Positions 32,799 to 38,540 of a stretch of 44,209 nt of DNA are shown here, piece after piece. Position 1 is the first letter of the stretch. Each line of letters begins with the position of its first letter. The translations under genes and the position numbers were made by a program. This DNA comes from an uncultured Prevotellaceae bacterium (lineage in GTDB: Bacteria > Bacteroidota > Bacteroidia > Bacteroidales > Muribaculaceae), in the NCBI GenBank assembly GCA_900317835.1, contig ONIL01000038.1, forward strand, positions 1 through 44,209. The letters run 5' to 3'. Below the pieces are notes generated by a model. The model was not told where the DNA came from. It did no database searches and saw nothing but the letters and a program-made list of their open reading frames with translations.

Positions 32799-33284
32799 TT
32801 ACTTGAGTTGTGCGAGGGTTTTGGTGTCAGGATCGATGGCGACAATGGTGCCGTCGGGATCAAGCAGGAAAGTGTGATAGCCTTCCTCAAGACGCCAACT
32901 CTTGATGATATTGTCTTGAATATCAAGTTGAGAAGTAGAGAACTGCGAAGAGCGGTTCAAGTTATCGATAGCGACAATCTTATTGAACACATTGGCACTG
33001 CGGTCCAGATTGACCGACACATGAGTAAATTTATCATTATTCCGCGAGAGGCGGTCATAACTCATGTTCTGCAAGCGTGACTCGGCGTCGGCCGAAGTCC
33101 AGAACGTCAGCAGCACGTTCTCGCCACGGTGTAACTGCAGTGGAGACAATCCATTATTGTCATTACCAAGAACCAGGGACGGTGCCTTAAATCCAATGCG
33201 GCTGTCGGCAGGGGCCGAATAATAAGCCGAAGTGAACAACGTGAGCAGTCCCAGGATGGCGATTATCAATAATGTTTTATTCAT
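32799..33284 (-). CDS. Thioredoxin-fold protein lacking the CXXC active site
   Basis: 161 residues with an N-terminal signal or anchor (MNKTLLIIAILGLLTLFTSA). The TlpA/AhpC-like pattern is present: GFKAPSLVLGNDNN, LHRGENVLLTFWTSADAESR (61-70, where WASWCGPCR is usual), SVNLDRS, and TFLLDPDGTIVAIDPD. The active-site cysteines are absent, and I see no cysteine elsewhere. It therefore cannot act as a disulfide oxidoreductase and may be structural or ligand-binding. It is convergent with the acyltransferase gene. Its probable promoter overlaps the attachment repeat of the mobile element. Confidence 0.78.
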   Translation of the reverse strand: MNKTLLIIAILGLLTLFTSAYYSAPADSRIGFKAPSLVLGNDNNGLSPLQLHRGENVLLTFWTSADAESRLQNMSYDRLSRNNDKFTHVSVNLDRSANVFNKIVAIDNLNRSSQFSTSQLDIQDNIIKSWRLEEGYHTFLLDPDGTIVAIDPDTKTLAQLK

Positions 33285-33396
33285 TCGTTACTTAGTTTGG
33301 TTCATAATAGAGGCAGTGGATCTCATACAGGCATCCAACGCCTTTGCCGACTATCGACAATGCCCTACCAATTTCATGAGCATTGATAGGGATTGC

Positions 33397-33424
33397 AAAA
33401 GTAGTCAAAAAAAGTTATTAACAA
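33397..33424 (+). repeat. Left attachment repeat of the element
   Basis: 28 bp, identical to 37290-37317, beginning AAAAGTAGTC and ending GTTATTAACAA. Read on the minus strand it carries TACTTTTG (33396-33403), a -7 box that may serve the thioredoxin-fold gene. Confidence 0.8.
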
Positions 33425-33462
33425 CGGATTTCCGCAAAAAAAATGCGAATTTTCGCACAATT

Positions 33463-33489
33463 ACCGAACTTTCAGGCCCTTTATCGGTA
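33463..33489 (+). repeat. Integrase-flanking repeat, left copy
   Basis: 27 bases with inverted ends ACCGA...TCGGT, matching 34867-34893 at about 22 of 27 positions. The pair brackets the integrase gene. Confidence 0.55.
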
Positions 33490-33552
33490 TGTAGACATAG
33501 AAAACACATCCATTTTTGGAGCTATATAATTGTCCGATAATTGTCGAAAAAC

Positions 33553-33579
33553 ACGTTTTTGTTGCCGAATTATTGTCGC
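33553..33579 (+). repeat. Arm-type repeat, left copy
   Basis: It shares GTTGCCGAATTATTGTCGC with 37193-37218 (GTTGCCGAATTGTTGTCGC) plus an ACGTTTT start. The leader of the integrase gene contains further TTGTCG-type half sites. Confidence 0.6.
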
Positions 33580-33595
33580 AAAATTGTCAAACATT

Positions 33596-34774
33596 ATGCC
33601 TACACTCTCACTAACCGTGCTCCCGGCCAAAGCACTGAAAGATGGCCGCAACAAGGTGCGCATAGCAGTGGCGCACAACTCACAGACGCGATACATTGTG
33701 ACCGATGTGGTCATCGGCTCGCCCAGGGAATGGAAAAACGGGCAGATCGTCAGACGCGACGACGCGGCCTACCTGAACACGAAACTCAGGAAGAAATTCA
33801 ACGAGGTGCAGCAGTCCATCGACGAGGTGCCCTACCCTGAAGGGCTGTCATGCCCCGAACTCATCGAGACGATAACCGAGACACGCAGGCGGGTGTCACA
33901 CACCCTGCGCTCGGCCTTCGAGGAGATGATGGCCGTCACAGACACAAAGCCGTCCACAAACATGATATACATGTACACCTTCCGCTCAATCACCAGGTAC
34001 ATCCCTGAGTCAACAAGGGTGGCTGCTCTGACGCCGCTGGCGATAAAGCAGTACATCAAGAAGCGTACCGACATCACCCAGCCGACAATTCAACTGCACG
34101 TCACGCTGCTGTCCAGGATCATCAACTACTGCCAGCTCAACCACTACACCGACTTCCAGGTGTCCCCCGCAAAGATGGCGATGAAGTTCAAGCAGTCCGT
34201 GCGGCAGAACTGGCTCACGCCTGACCAGGTGCGGTTCATCCGTGACTATCCGAACAACCGGAAATGGTACAGGAAGTTCCGGGACCTGTTCATGCTGACG
34301 TACTATCTCGGCGGCATCAACGCCATTGACCTGATGAAGATAGACTGGCGAGGACTCACCTATATAAAATATGTACGCACGAAGACGGAAAGGGCTGCAA
34401 AGGTGAACCCGTTCGTGGAGTTTGAGATACCCGAGGAGGCATTGGCCATCATTAACCGATGGATGAGGCCAGACGGACACCTCGGCTTCTTTTCCAGGTG
34501 TCACTACACCACGAACATCTCCAAGATGTCCCGCCACTTCCGCGACGAGACCGGCATCGAGAACCTGACGTTGTATTCGGCAAGGAAATCATTTGCGCAG
34601 CATGCCTTCCAGCTGGGCATTTCGGAGTCGGTGATAGACTACATCCTGGGGCACTCGCTCAATGCCGGCAACAAGTCCACCATCTACTCATACATCAAGG
34701 TGACACCCGCCATGGCGACTGAGGCGATACGAAAAGTGTTGGATTTCATTCATGGTAACAATAATTTTGACTAA
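33596..34774 (+). CDS. Tyrosine-type site-specific integrase
   Basis: 392 residues from ATG 33596; the open frame extends to TTG 33530, but that stretch is the repeat-rich arm region. The N-terminal arm-binding part (1-90) and SAM-like core-binding part (about 100-200) precede the catalytic domain. That domain has YSARKSFAQHA (Arg330), YILGHS (His353) and a tyrosine in STIYSYI (Tyr364). The box I arginine appears replaced (TYYLGGINAIDL), as in a subgroup of Bacteroidales integrases that keep the other residues. It probably catalyses excision and integration at the 28-bp repeats. It is followed by its own terminator. Confidence 0.93.
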   Translation: MPTLSLTVLPAKALKDGRNKVRIAVAHNSQTRYIVTDVVIGSPREWKNGQIVRRDDAAYLNTKLRKKFNEVQQSIDEVPYPEGLSCPELIETITETRRRVSHTLRSAFEEMMAVTDTKPSTNMIYMYTFRSITRYIPESTRVAALTPLAIKQYIKKRTDITQPTIQLHVTLLSRIINYCQLNHYTDFQVSPAKMAMKFKQSVRQNWLTPDQVRFIRDYPNNRKWYRKFRDLFMLTYYLGGINAIDLMKIDWRGLTYIKYVRTKTERAAKVNPFVEFEIPEEALAIINRWMRPDGHLGFFSRCHYTTNISKMSRHFRDETGIENLTLYSARKSFAQHAFQLGISESVIDYILGHSLNAGNKSTIYSYIKVTPAMATEAIRKVLDFIHGNNNFD

Positions 34775-34819
34775 CTTTGTCGGACATTTATTCCATGTAG
34801 GATTAAATGTTTGACTTTT

Positions 34820-34860
34820 GTGGCGGTCGGCTCGTGAGAGTGTGCCGCCACTGTTTTTTT
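34820..34860 (+). terminator. Terminator of the integrase gene
   Basis: A GTGGCGG/CCGCCAC stem (34820-34826 and 34845-34851) followed by TGTTTTTTT. Confidence 0.85.
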
Positions 34861-34866
34861 CATATC

Positions 34867-34893
34867 ACCGAACTTTTGGCCACGTTATCGGTA
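34867..34893 (+). repeat. Integrase-flanking repeat, right copy
   Basis: Partner of 33463-33489 in the same orientation, located just behind the integrase terminator. Confidence 0.55.
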
Positions 34894-34935
34894 ATATATA
34901 ATGTAACGCTTATAGTGCTGTTGAGAATGCGTTGC

Positions 34936-34966
34936 GCCCATGCTTCGCTTCGAGGCGTGGGCTTTT
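34936..34966 (+). terminator. Second hairpin terminator behind the integrase
   Basis: A GCCCATGC/GCGTGGGC stem followed by TTTTC. It would back up the first terminator. Confidence 0.6.
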
Positions 34967-35001
34967 CTGTGTGATGGAAATTAACTTCCTCCACAACAAA
35001 A

Positions 35002-35029
35002 GCGCCCCTGCCATTGAAGACAGGGACGC
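35002..35029 (-). terminator. Terminator of the HicB-like gene
   Basis: A GCGCCCCTG/CAGGGACGC stem; on the minus strand it is followed by TTTTGTTG. Confidence 0.7.
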
Positions 35030-35054
35030 AAGAGCTCTAATAAAAATGAATTGA

Positions 35055-35492
35055 TTAGATATAGGACACGGCGGGCTTGTCAATCATTTTCAAGCCGGTG
35101 CCCAGGTCATGTGCAAGGCGTTCCAACCCTGCATTTATTTTGTCAATCTGCTTCTTCTGCGGTTCACGGATGGCAGACACATACTGGCGCAACACAGACG
35201 GATTGATGCCGATGTATTTGGCCGTTGCCGTCACGTCTAAGGGATAGTAGTCAAAGAATGACCCAACATCAAGTCGGAAGTCAAATTCAATTTCCTCGGG
35301 GAAATCTTGGCCTGCCTCAGCAGCCATCACACGGGACTCCTGTGCGGCCACCTTGATGTCTTCCATCGCTTCACGAGCCGTACTACCATAGCCTGCAAGA
35401 CCAAAGTTACCGATATTCTCAGTGGCAAAGCACGAGAAGTTGCCCTTACCTTTGCCACGCTCCACAATAGCCAATAAAGTCAGTTTATCCAT
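35055..35492 (-). CDS. HicB-like protein with C-terminal helix-turn-helix
   Basis: 145 residues. The N-terminal part (about 1-70) has the HicB partial RNase-H-like pattern: AIVERGKGKGNFSCFATENI, GYGSTAREAMEDIKVAAQES. The C-terminal part (about 80-130) has a helix-turn-helix: PLDVTATAKYIGINPSVLRQ, YVSAIREPQKKQIDKI. HicB antitoxins usually pair with a HicA toxin; none is beside it, so it is probably a stand-alone regulator, as is common in Bacteroidales elements. Its promoter contains the palindrome shared with the XRE region. Confidence 0.82.
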   Translation of the reverse strand: MDKLTLLAIVERGKGKGNFSCFATENIGNFGLAGYGSTAREAMEDIKVAAQESRVMAAEAGQDFPEEIEFDFRLDVGSFFDYYPLDVTATAKYIGINPSVLRQYVSAIREPQKKQIDKINAGLERLAHDLGTGLKMIDKPAVSYI

Positions 35493-35585
35493 TGTTACAT
35501 CTATTATATTCTTTTAGAAAAGAGCCCATATACCATGCCACAAGTGAATTTCGGGACAAAAGAGCTCTTTTGTCTTATCGACATT

Positions 35586-35604
35586 GCAAATGTAACACAT
35601 TTGT
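35586..35604. promoter_or_regulatory. Palindromic operator, copy 1
   Basis: GCAAATGTAACACATTTGT: inverted CAAATG/CATTTG arms around 5 bases. It matches 36777-36795 at 16 of 19 positions. On the minus strand it contains TACATTTG, the -7 box of the HicB-like gene, so a protein bound here would block that promoter. Confidence 0.7.
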
Positions 35605-35618
35605 TACAACTGACCAAA
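35587..35618 (-). promoter_or_regulatory. Consensus promoter of the HicB-like gene
   Basis: On the minus strand TTTG (35615-35618), 20 bases, TACATTTG (35587-35594). An extra TGTAACA/TGTTACA inverted repeat (35591-35608) lies between the boxes. Confidence 0.75.
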
Positions 35619-35893
35619 TATTATCACGAAAAAATTAACAAAAAAGTTACTTTTTACGGTTTTCGGTGGTGACTGGGGACAAAAAAGATGGCTGGTCTCA
35701 CGACTGGCCACCTTTCGGTCCTAAAAACTAAACCCCTCCTTTCGATTAGAGAATAGTTAATGAAACAACTGTCTAACACTAAATTCCTGTATCTTTACCA
35801 CGCCCCCGACAAACGGCTGGGCCTTGTCGGCAGGCATCTTTACCACACCTCCTCGCACTCCTATTGCAAAGCGGCTGTCCTTAAGGCATGATT
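35619..35893. other. Intergenic stretch of the element
   Basis: I cannot support a gene here. The 106-residue minus-strand frame over it crosses the promoter of the small membrane protein and has no domain. An inverted repeat CCGACAA/TTGTCGG (35806-35812 and 35824-35830) and two similar CTTTACCAC segments around it could be protein-binding or transfer sites. Confidence 0.35.
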
Positions 35894-35926
35894 TTTGCAC
35901 TATATAAAAAAAAAGAATTATATTTG
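35894..35926 (+). promoter_or_regulatory. Promoter of the small two-helix membrane protein
   Basis: TTTG (35894-35897), 21 bases, TATATTTG (35919-35926); ATG 35952 follows 25 bases later. Confidence 0.7.
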
Positions 35927-35951
35927 CAAATCGATAAACTCTCCTATTAAA

Positions 35952-36170
35952 ATGAAAGACTATAGCGACTTCAAAGACTCTTTCAATGAGTGGTGGTATA
36001 GTATCACTCTTATTGTTTGTCTTGTTTCTTTTATTCTGCTCATAGTCTTTCCTATAATTGGAAATGATGATGGGCAAATCATTTCAGCAATAATTTGCGG
36101 TATTTCATTTGGACTTCATTGTTCAAGTCCACTTGATTCAGGCGATAAACCACTTAGCCGTTGGCCTTAA
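35952..36170 (+). CDS. Small two-helix membrane protein of the element
   Basis: 72 residues from ATG 35952. A short polar start (MKDYSDFKDSFNEWW) is followed by a strong hydrophobic helix (ITLIVCLVSFILLIVFPII) and a second weaker one (IISAIICGISFGLHC), then a polar tail. A consensus promoter right before it argues that it is real. The 3' end overlaps the end of the small basic gene on the other strand by 17 bases. No family recognised; a superinfection, toxin or immunity role is possible but only a guess. Confidence 0.6.
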   Translation: MKDYSDFKDSFNEWWYSITLIVCLVSFILLIVFPIIGNDDGQIISAIICGISFGLHCSSPLDSGDKPLSRWP

Positions 36171-36315
36171 TCTTTCCTGAGTTTATCATTTTCTCGAAAC
36201 GTTTTCGCGCCTCTTCCTTGCCGACAACCTCGGTCTTCGGCTTCCTTGGACCATCCCTGGGCATGGGCGGCACTGCTCTTGTGCTACTGCGGTGGCTGCC
36301 ATTGCGGCAAGCCAT
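36154..36315 (-). CDS. Small basic protein of the element
   Basis: 53 residues, reading MACRNGSHRSSTRAVPPMPR and ending RKRFEKMINSGKIKANG, followed by TAA. Codon use is GC-rich at third positions, like the coiled-coil gene just upstream (gap 26 bases), so the two are likely cotranscribed. It is highly basic, with a proline-rich first half and a helical second half; it may bind nucleic acid. It converges on and overlaps the end of the two-helix gene. Family unknown. Confidence 0.6.
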   Translation of the reverse strand: MACRNGSHRSSTRAVPPMPRDGPRKPKTEVVGKEEARKRFEKMINSGKIKANG

Positions 36316-36341
36316 GAAGTTGACCAAACTTCGGAATGTGC

Positions 36342-36809
36342 TTAGAGGTTCTTACCCAGTTTCGTGAGGACCATGTCGAGGTCCATATCGTTGGCGGTCA
36401 TCAACGCCTCGTACATCTCGGCCACGCAGATGTTCTTGCGCTTGCAGAGCTCTTCAATGGCCTTCTTGAGGATGTCGCGCTGGTTCATGTACTCGATGTA
36501 CTGCTTGCAGTTCCAGTCGAGGGAACTCTCGGCGGTCTTGAGCTTCTCAATGAGTTCGGTGTTCTGAGCCTTCAGCTGCTCGTTCTCGGCCTTGAGGGTG
36601 TCGAAGTACTCGGTCATCGACATCTGCTCGTTCTTGTTCTCGTCCTGTGAGGTGGTCTGCTCGGCGACCTGTGCCTCGTTGATTTTCTTCTCTTCCTTGT
36701 CTCTAACTTTTTGATTGAAAATGTTTTGTAATAAGAGAATTTGCTTTATATTTGCAGTTGATATTGTTTGTATGTTGCAAATGTAAAGCATTTGCTTAAA
36801 AAGTTTCAA
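36342..36809 (-). CDS. Coiled-coil protein of the element, start uncertain
   Basis: Up to 155 residues. The dependable coding part begins around RDKEEKKINEAQVAEQTT and continues through a coiled coil (EYFDTLKAENEQLKAQNTEL, IEKLKTAESSL) to a helical C-terminus (VAEMYEALMTANDMDLDMVL). In-frame ATGs are at 36809, 36791 and 36620. The first two lie at or upstream of a minus-strand TACATTTG box, and the third cuts off well-biased codons. Either a rare start (ATT or GTT) near 36710-36730 is used, or the promoter lies further upstream. Function unknown. Confidence 0.65.
   Translation of the reverse strand: MKLFKQMLYICNIQTISTANIKQILLLQNIFNQKVRDKEEKKINEAQVAEQTTSQDENKNEQMSMTEYFDTLKAENEQLKAQNTELIEKLKTAESSLDWNCKQYIEYMNQRDILKKAIEELCKRKNICVAEMYEALMTANDMDLDMVLTKLGKNL
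36725..36754 (+). promoter_or_regulatory. Promoter of the XRE-type regulator
   Basis: TTTG (36725-36728), 18 bases, TATATTTG (36747-36754). The operator palindrome lies 22 bases downstream of the -7 box. Confidence 0.65.
36777..36795. promoter_or_regulatory. Palindromic operator, copy 2
   Basis: GCAAATGTAAAGCATTTGC: inverted GCAAATG/CATTTGC arms around 5 bases, between the divergent coiled-coil and XRE genes. Like copy 1 it contains TACATTTG on the minus strand. Confidence 0.7.
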
Positions 36810-36847
36810 TGTTTAGCTTTTGTTGACATTTCAAAAGCACTTAGACC

Positions 36848-37165
36848 ATGGTAAATAGGATTTCAAAACTTATCGAGAGTACGGGTCTCAACCCTACTTC
36901 ATTCGCCGCAAAGATTGGCGTTCAACAGATGACGCTTTGGGGACAACTCAACGGCAAGCGCAAACTCAGCCTCGACTCAGTACTGGCTATTCTCAACAGT
37001 TATCCTGAACTTTCAGCCGAATGGCTCATGAGGGGAACCGGTGACATGACGAAGGGCAACGACGCACAGGAGAAACGCCTCGACAACCTCGTGGACGTGA
37101 TCTCCATGCAGCAGGAGACCATCCGCAACCTGCAGGACAAAATTAAACAGTTACAAAACCAATAA
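36848..37165 (+). CDS. XRE-type helix-turn-helix regulator
   Basis: 105 residues. The helix-turn-helix at about 5-55 reads ISKLIESTGLNPTSFAAKIG, VQQMTLWGQLNGKRKLSLDS. The motif SAEWLMRGTGDM is typical of Bacteroidales phage-repressor-like proteins. A C-terminal coiled coil (ISMQQETIRNLQDKIKQLQ) should give dimers or oligomers. It is a good candidate for the protein that binds the CAAATG-N5-CATTTG palindromes, one of which sits in its own leader. It is the last gene before the right end of the element. Confidence 0.85.
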   Translation: MVNRISKLIESTGLNPTSFAAKIGVQQMTLWGQLNGKRKLSLDSVLAILNSYPELSAEWLMRGTGDMTKGNDAQEKRLDNLVDVISMQQETIRNLQDKIKQLQNQ

Positions 37166-37192
37166 TTCACTTAATTATGAAAAAGACATCTG

Positions 37193-37218
37193 ACGTTTTG
37201 TTGCCGAATTGTTGTCGC
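37193..37218 (+). repeat. Arm-type repeat, right copy
   Basis: Partner of 33553-33579 in the same orientation: one base shorter and one mismatch. It lies 72 bases inside the right attachment repeat. Confidence 0.6.
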
Positions 37219-37253
37219 GGCAATTTTACAGCAGCTACAACAACAAACGAAAA

Positions 37254-37273
37254 AACCTGCCTCTCAGCAGGTT
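37254..37273 (-). terminator. Inward-facing terminator at the right end
   Basis: An AACCTGC/GCAGGTT stem with loop CTCTCA; on the minus strand TTTTTTCG follows. No minus-strand gene ends here, so it may shield the element from outside transcription. Confidence 0.6.
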
Positions 37274-37289
37274 GTGATAGTTGATGACA

Positions 37290-37317
37290 AAAAGTAGTCA
37301 AAAAAAGTTATTAACAA
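37290..37317 (+). repeat. Right attachment repeat of the element
   Basis: 28 bp, identical to 33397-33424 and in the same orientation. Confidence 0.8.
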
Positions 37318-37510
37318 GTGATTTTGGGGATATTTTTAATCTTTTGACATTATTTTAATAGAATTTTCAGCCCAAACAGACCCCAAACGGCGCCATTATC
37401 ACGATAAGGAAATGATGGGTGGCGACATAATTTTTCATGAATTCTTAGCAAGTATTCATAAAATATTTCTATCTTTGCGACACAAAACAATATAACCCAT
37501 TTTAGTTGCT
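37318..37510 (+). other. Leader and promoter region of the lipoprotein gene
   Basis: AT-rich and without a gene. It contains TATCTTTG (37470-37477), the likely -7 box of the lipoprotein gene, 33 bases before ATG 37511. Confidence 0.5.
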
Positions 37511-37972
37511 ATGAAAAAAATCCATAAGTTATCTTTTCTGTTCGCATGTCTGATCATGTCGATGACAGCATTCATGTCGTGTGACTTTGATGGTCCTGCC
37601 GATCCTGACCACCCTTTGTTTGTCGAATATACTATATCTGCAAGTTTTGATCAATTCACAGGTCCTGAGCAGCTACAAATCGATGTCAAGAAGTGGATTG
37701 ATGAGAATCAAATAGCCTATGTCAGGGAGATCAACTATAATTCCAGTGATCCATCAGTATATGAAAAGGACGATGCTGAAGCAATCGAGAAATATAACGC
37801 ATATAAGGTCAAGTTCAACAATTACTTGAATGACCTCAAGCAGAAGCTGAATTCAGGCACTTATGGCAATGTCTCAAATGTGAACATTCCTTTCTATGTA
37901 TTTGCAAAGCGTACACAAGGCGATAACCGGTACTTCAGAAATGAGAGTATTCCATTTGTCTATACAAAGTAA
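37511..37972 (+). CDS. Small lipoprotein of unknown function
   Basis: 153 residues. The signal peptide MKKIHKLSFLFACLIMSM and lipobox TAFMSC predict a lipid-anchored protein. The next residues DFDGPADPDH are acidic, a context that in Bacteroidetes favours surface export of lipoproteins. The mature part is acidic and helical (QLQIDVKKWIDENQIAYVRE, YNAYKVKFNNYLNDLKQKL) and ends in a strand-rich tail. No family recognised. It stands alone just outside the integrative element and may be a chromosomal gene. Confidence 0.78.
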   Translation: MKKIHKLSFLFACLIMSMTAFMSCDFDGPADPDHPLFVEYTISASFDQFTGPEQLQIDVKKWIDENQIAYVREINYNSSDPSVYEKDDAEAIEKYNAYKVKFNNYLNDLKQKLNSGTYGNVSNVNIPFYVFAKRTQGDNRYFRNESIPFVYTK

Positions 37973-38074
37973 TCATGCTCTTATTGAGAGCGAATCACAT
38001 TAATCGATATCCATGTGACGTGCGCCGGTAATCTAAACCAACGCACGTCGTTTGTAAAAAACAACTTATTCATT

Positions 38075-38524
38075 ATGGCACGACTCATCATTAGCAACGA
38101 CTGGTGGACCGCTCCGGCAGAGTCAGACAATGGCCGACTTATCATGGTAACGGGAAGGCGAGGCCTAAACAATGTCATTGCGACAGGACATTACCAATAC
38201 CGTGTGGAGGTCACCTGGCCCTATCAAGGCGACGAAAAGGGATTGCCGACATATAACGACAGCAAGTTGATGGAGGAAGTCACCGATGCGCTCAACCAAT
38301 GTTTTGACCGTGATCCCGTTGCCGTGATGACGGGCATCTATACGGGTGATGACCAGCGCAACTGGGTATTCTATACCCGCAGCCTGCACATCTTCCAGCG
38401 CAAACTCAACGAAGCACTGGCACCCTTCCCCGCCCTACCCTTGCAATTTGAGGCCGAGGAAGATCCCGAATGGCAGGAGTACAGCGAGATGTGCCAGTGT
38501 GAAGTCGCCGAGGGCGAAGATTAA
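38075..38524 (+). CDS. DUF695-like protein
   Basis: 149 residues from ATG 38075; a TTG far upstream is not credible. The pattern YRVEVTWPYQGDEKGLPTY, LMEEVTDALNQCF, PVAVMTGIYTGDDQRNWVFY, TRSLHIFQRKLNEAL is that of DUF695. The family's function is unknown. It ends with the unusual tail EMCQCEVAEGED, which also occurs in a gene fragment at 43593-43688. Cytoplasmic; convergent with the large secreted-protein gene. Confidence 0.72.
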   Translation: MARLIISNDWWTAPAESDNGRLIMVTGRRGLNNVIATGHYQYRVEVTWPYQGDEKGLPTYNDSKLMEEVTDALNQCFDRDPVAVMTGIYTGDDQRNWVFYTRSLHIFQRKLNEALAPFPALPLQFEAEEDPEWQEYSEMCQCEVAEGED

Positions 38525-38540
38525 CACACCCTGCAAGAAA

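Larger units (their letters stand above)
33397..37317. mobile_element. Integrative element of about 3.9 kb with tyrosine integrase
   Basis: It is bounded by 28-bp perfect direct repeats (33397-33424 and 37290-37317). Inside are, in order, the integrase (+), HicB-like regulator (-), a two-helix small membrane protein (+), a small basic protein (-), a coiled-coil protein (-) and an XRE-type regulator (+). Arm-type repeats lie next to both ends. There are no conjugation, capsid or transposase genes. It is either a minimal satellite-like element needing helper functions or a decayed larger one. Confidence 0.75.

Noticed and set aside
33530-33595. Extension of the integrase to a TTG at 33530
   Set aside because: The added 22 residues are encoded by repeat-rich arm-site DNA and are cysteine/arginine-rich; ATG 33596 begins a typical integrase N-terminus.
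35002-35029. GC-rich inverted repeat as part of a CRISPR array
   Set aside because: Only one hairpin with T-rich tail, no repeated spacers here or anywhere in the window.
35055-35492. HicAB toxin-antitoxin module
   Set aside because: No HicA-like frame with the expected double-stranded RNA-binding fold adjoins the HicB-like gene on either side.
35757-36077. 106-codon minus-strand open frame in the integrative element
   Set aside because: It runs through the consensus promoter and start of the two-helix gene, has no domain or convincing start, and contains AT-rich non-coding sequence.
33397-37317. Possible insertion sequence
   Set aside because: No DDE transposase and no terminal inverted repeats; the direct repeats plus tyrosine integrase fit site-specific integration.
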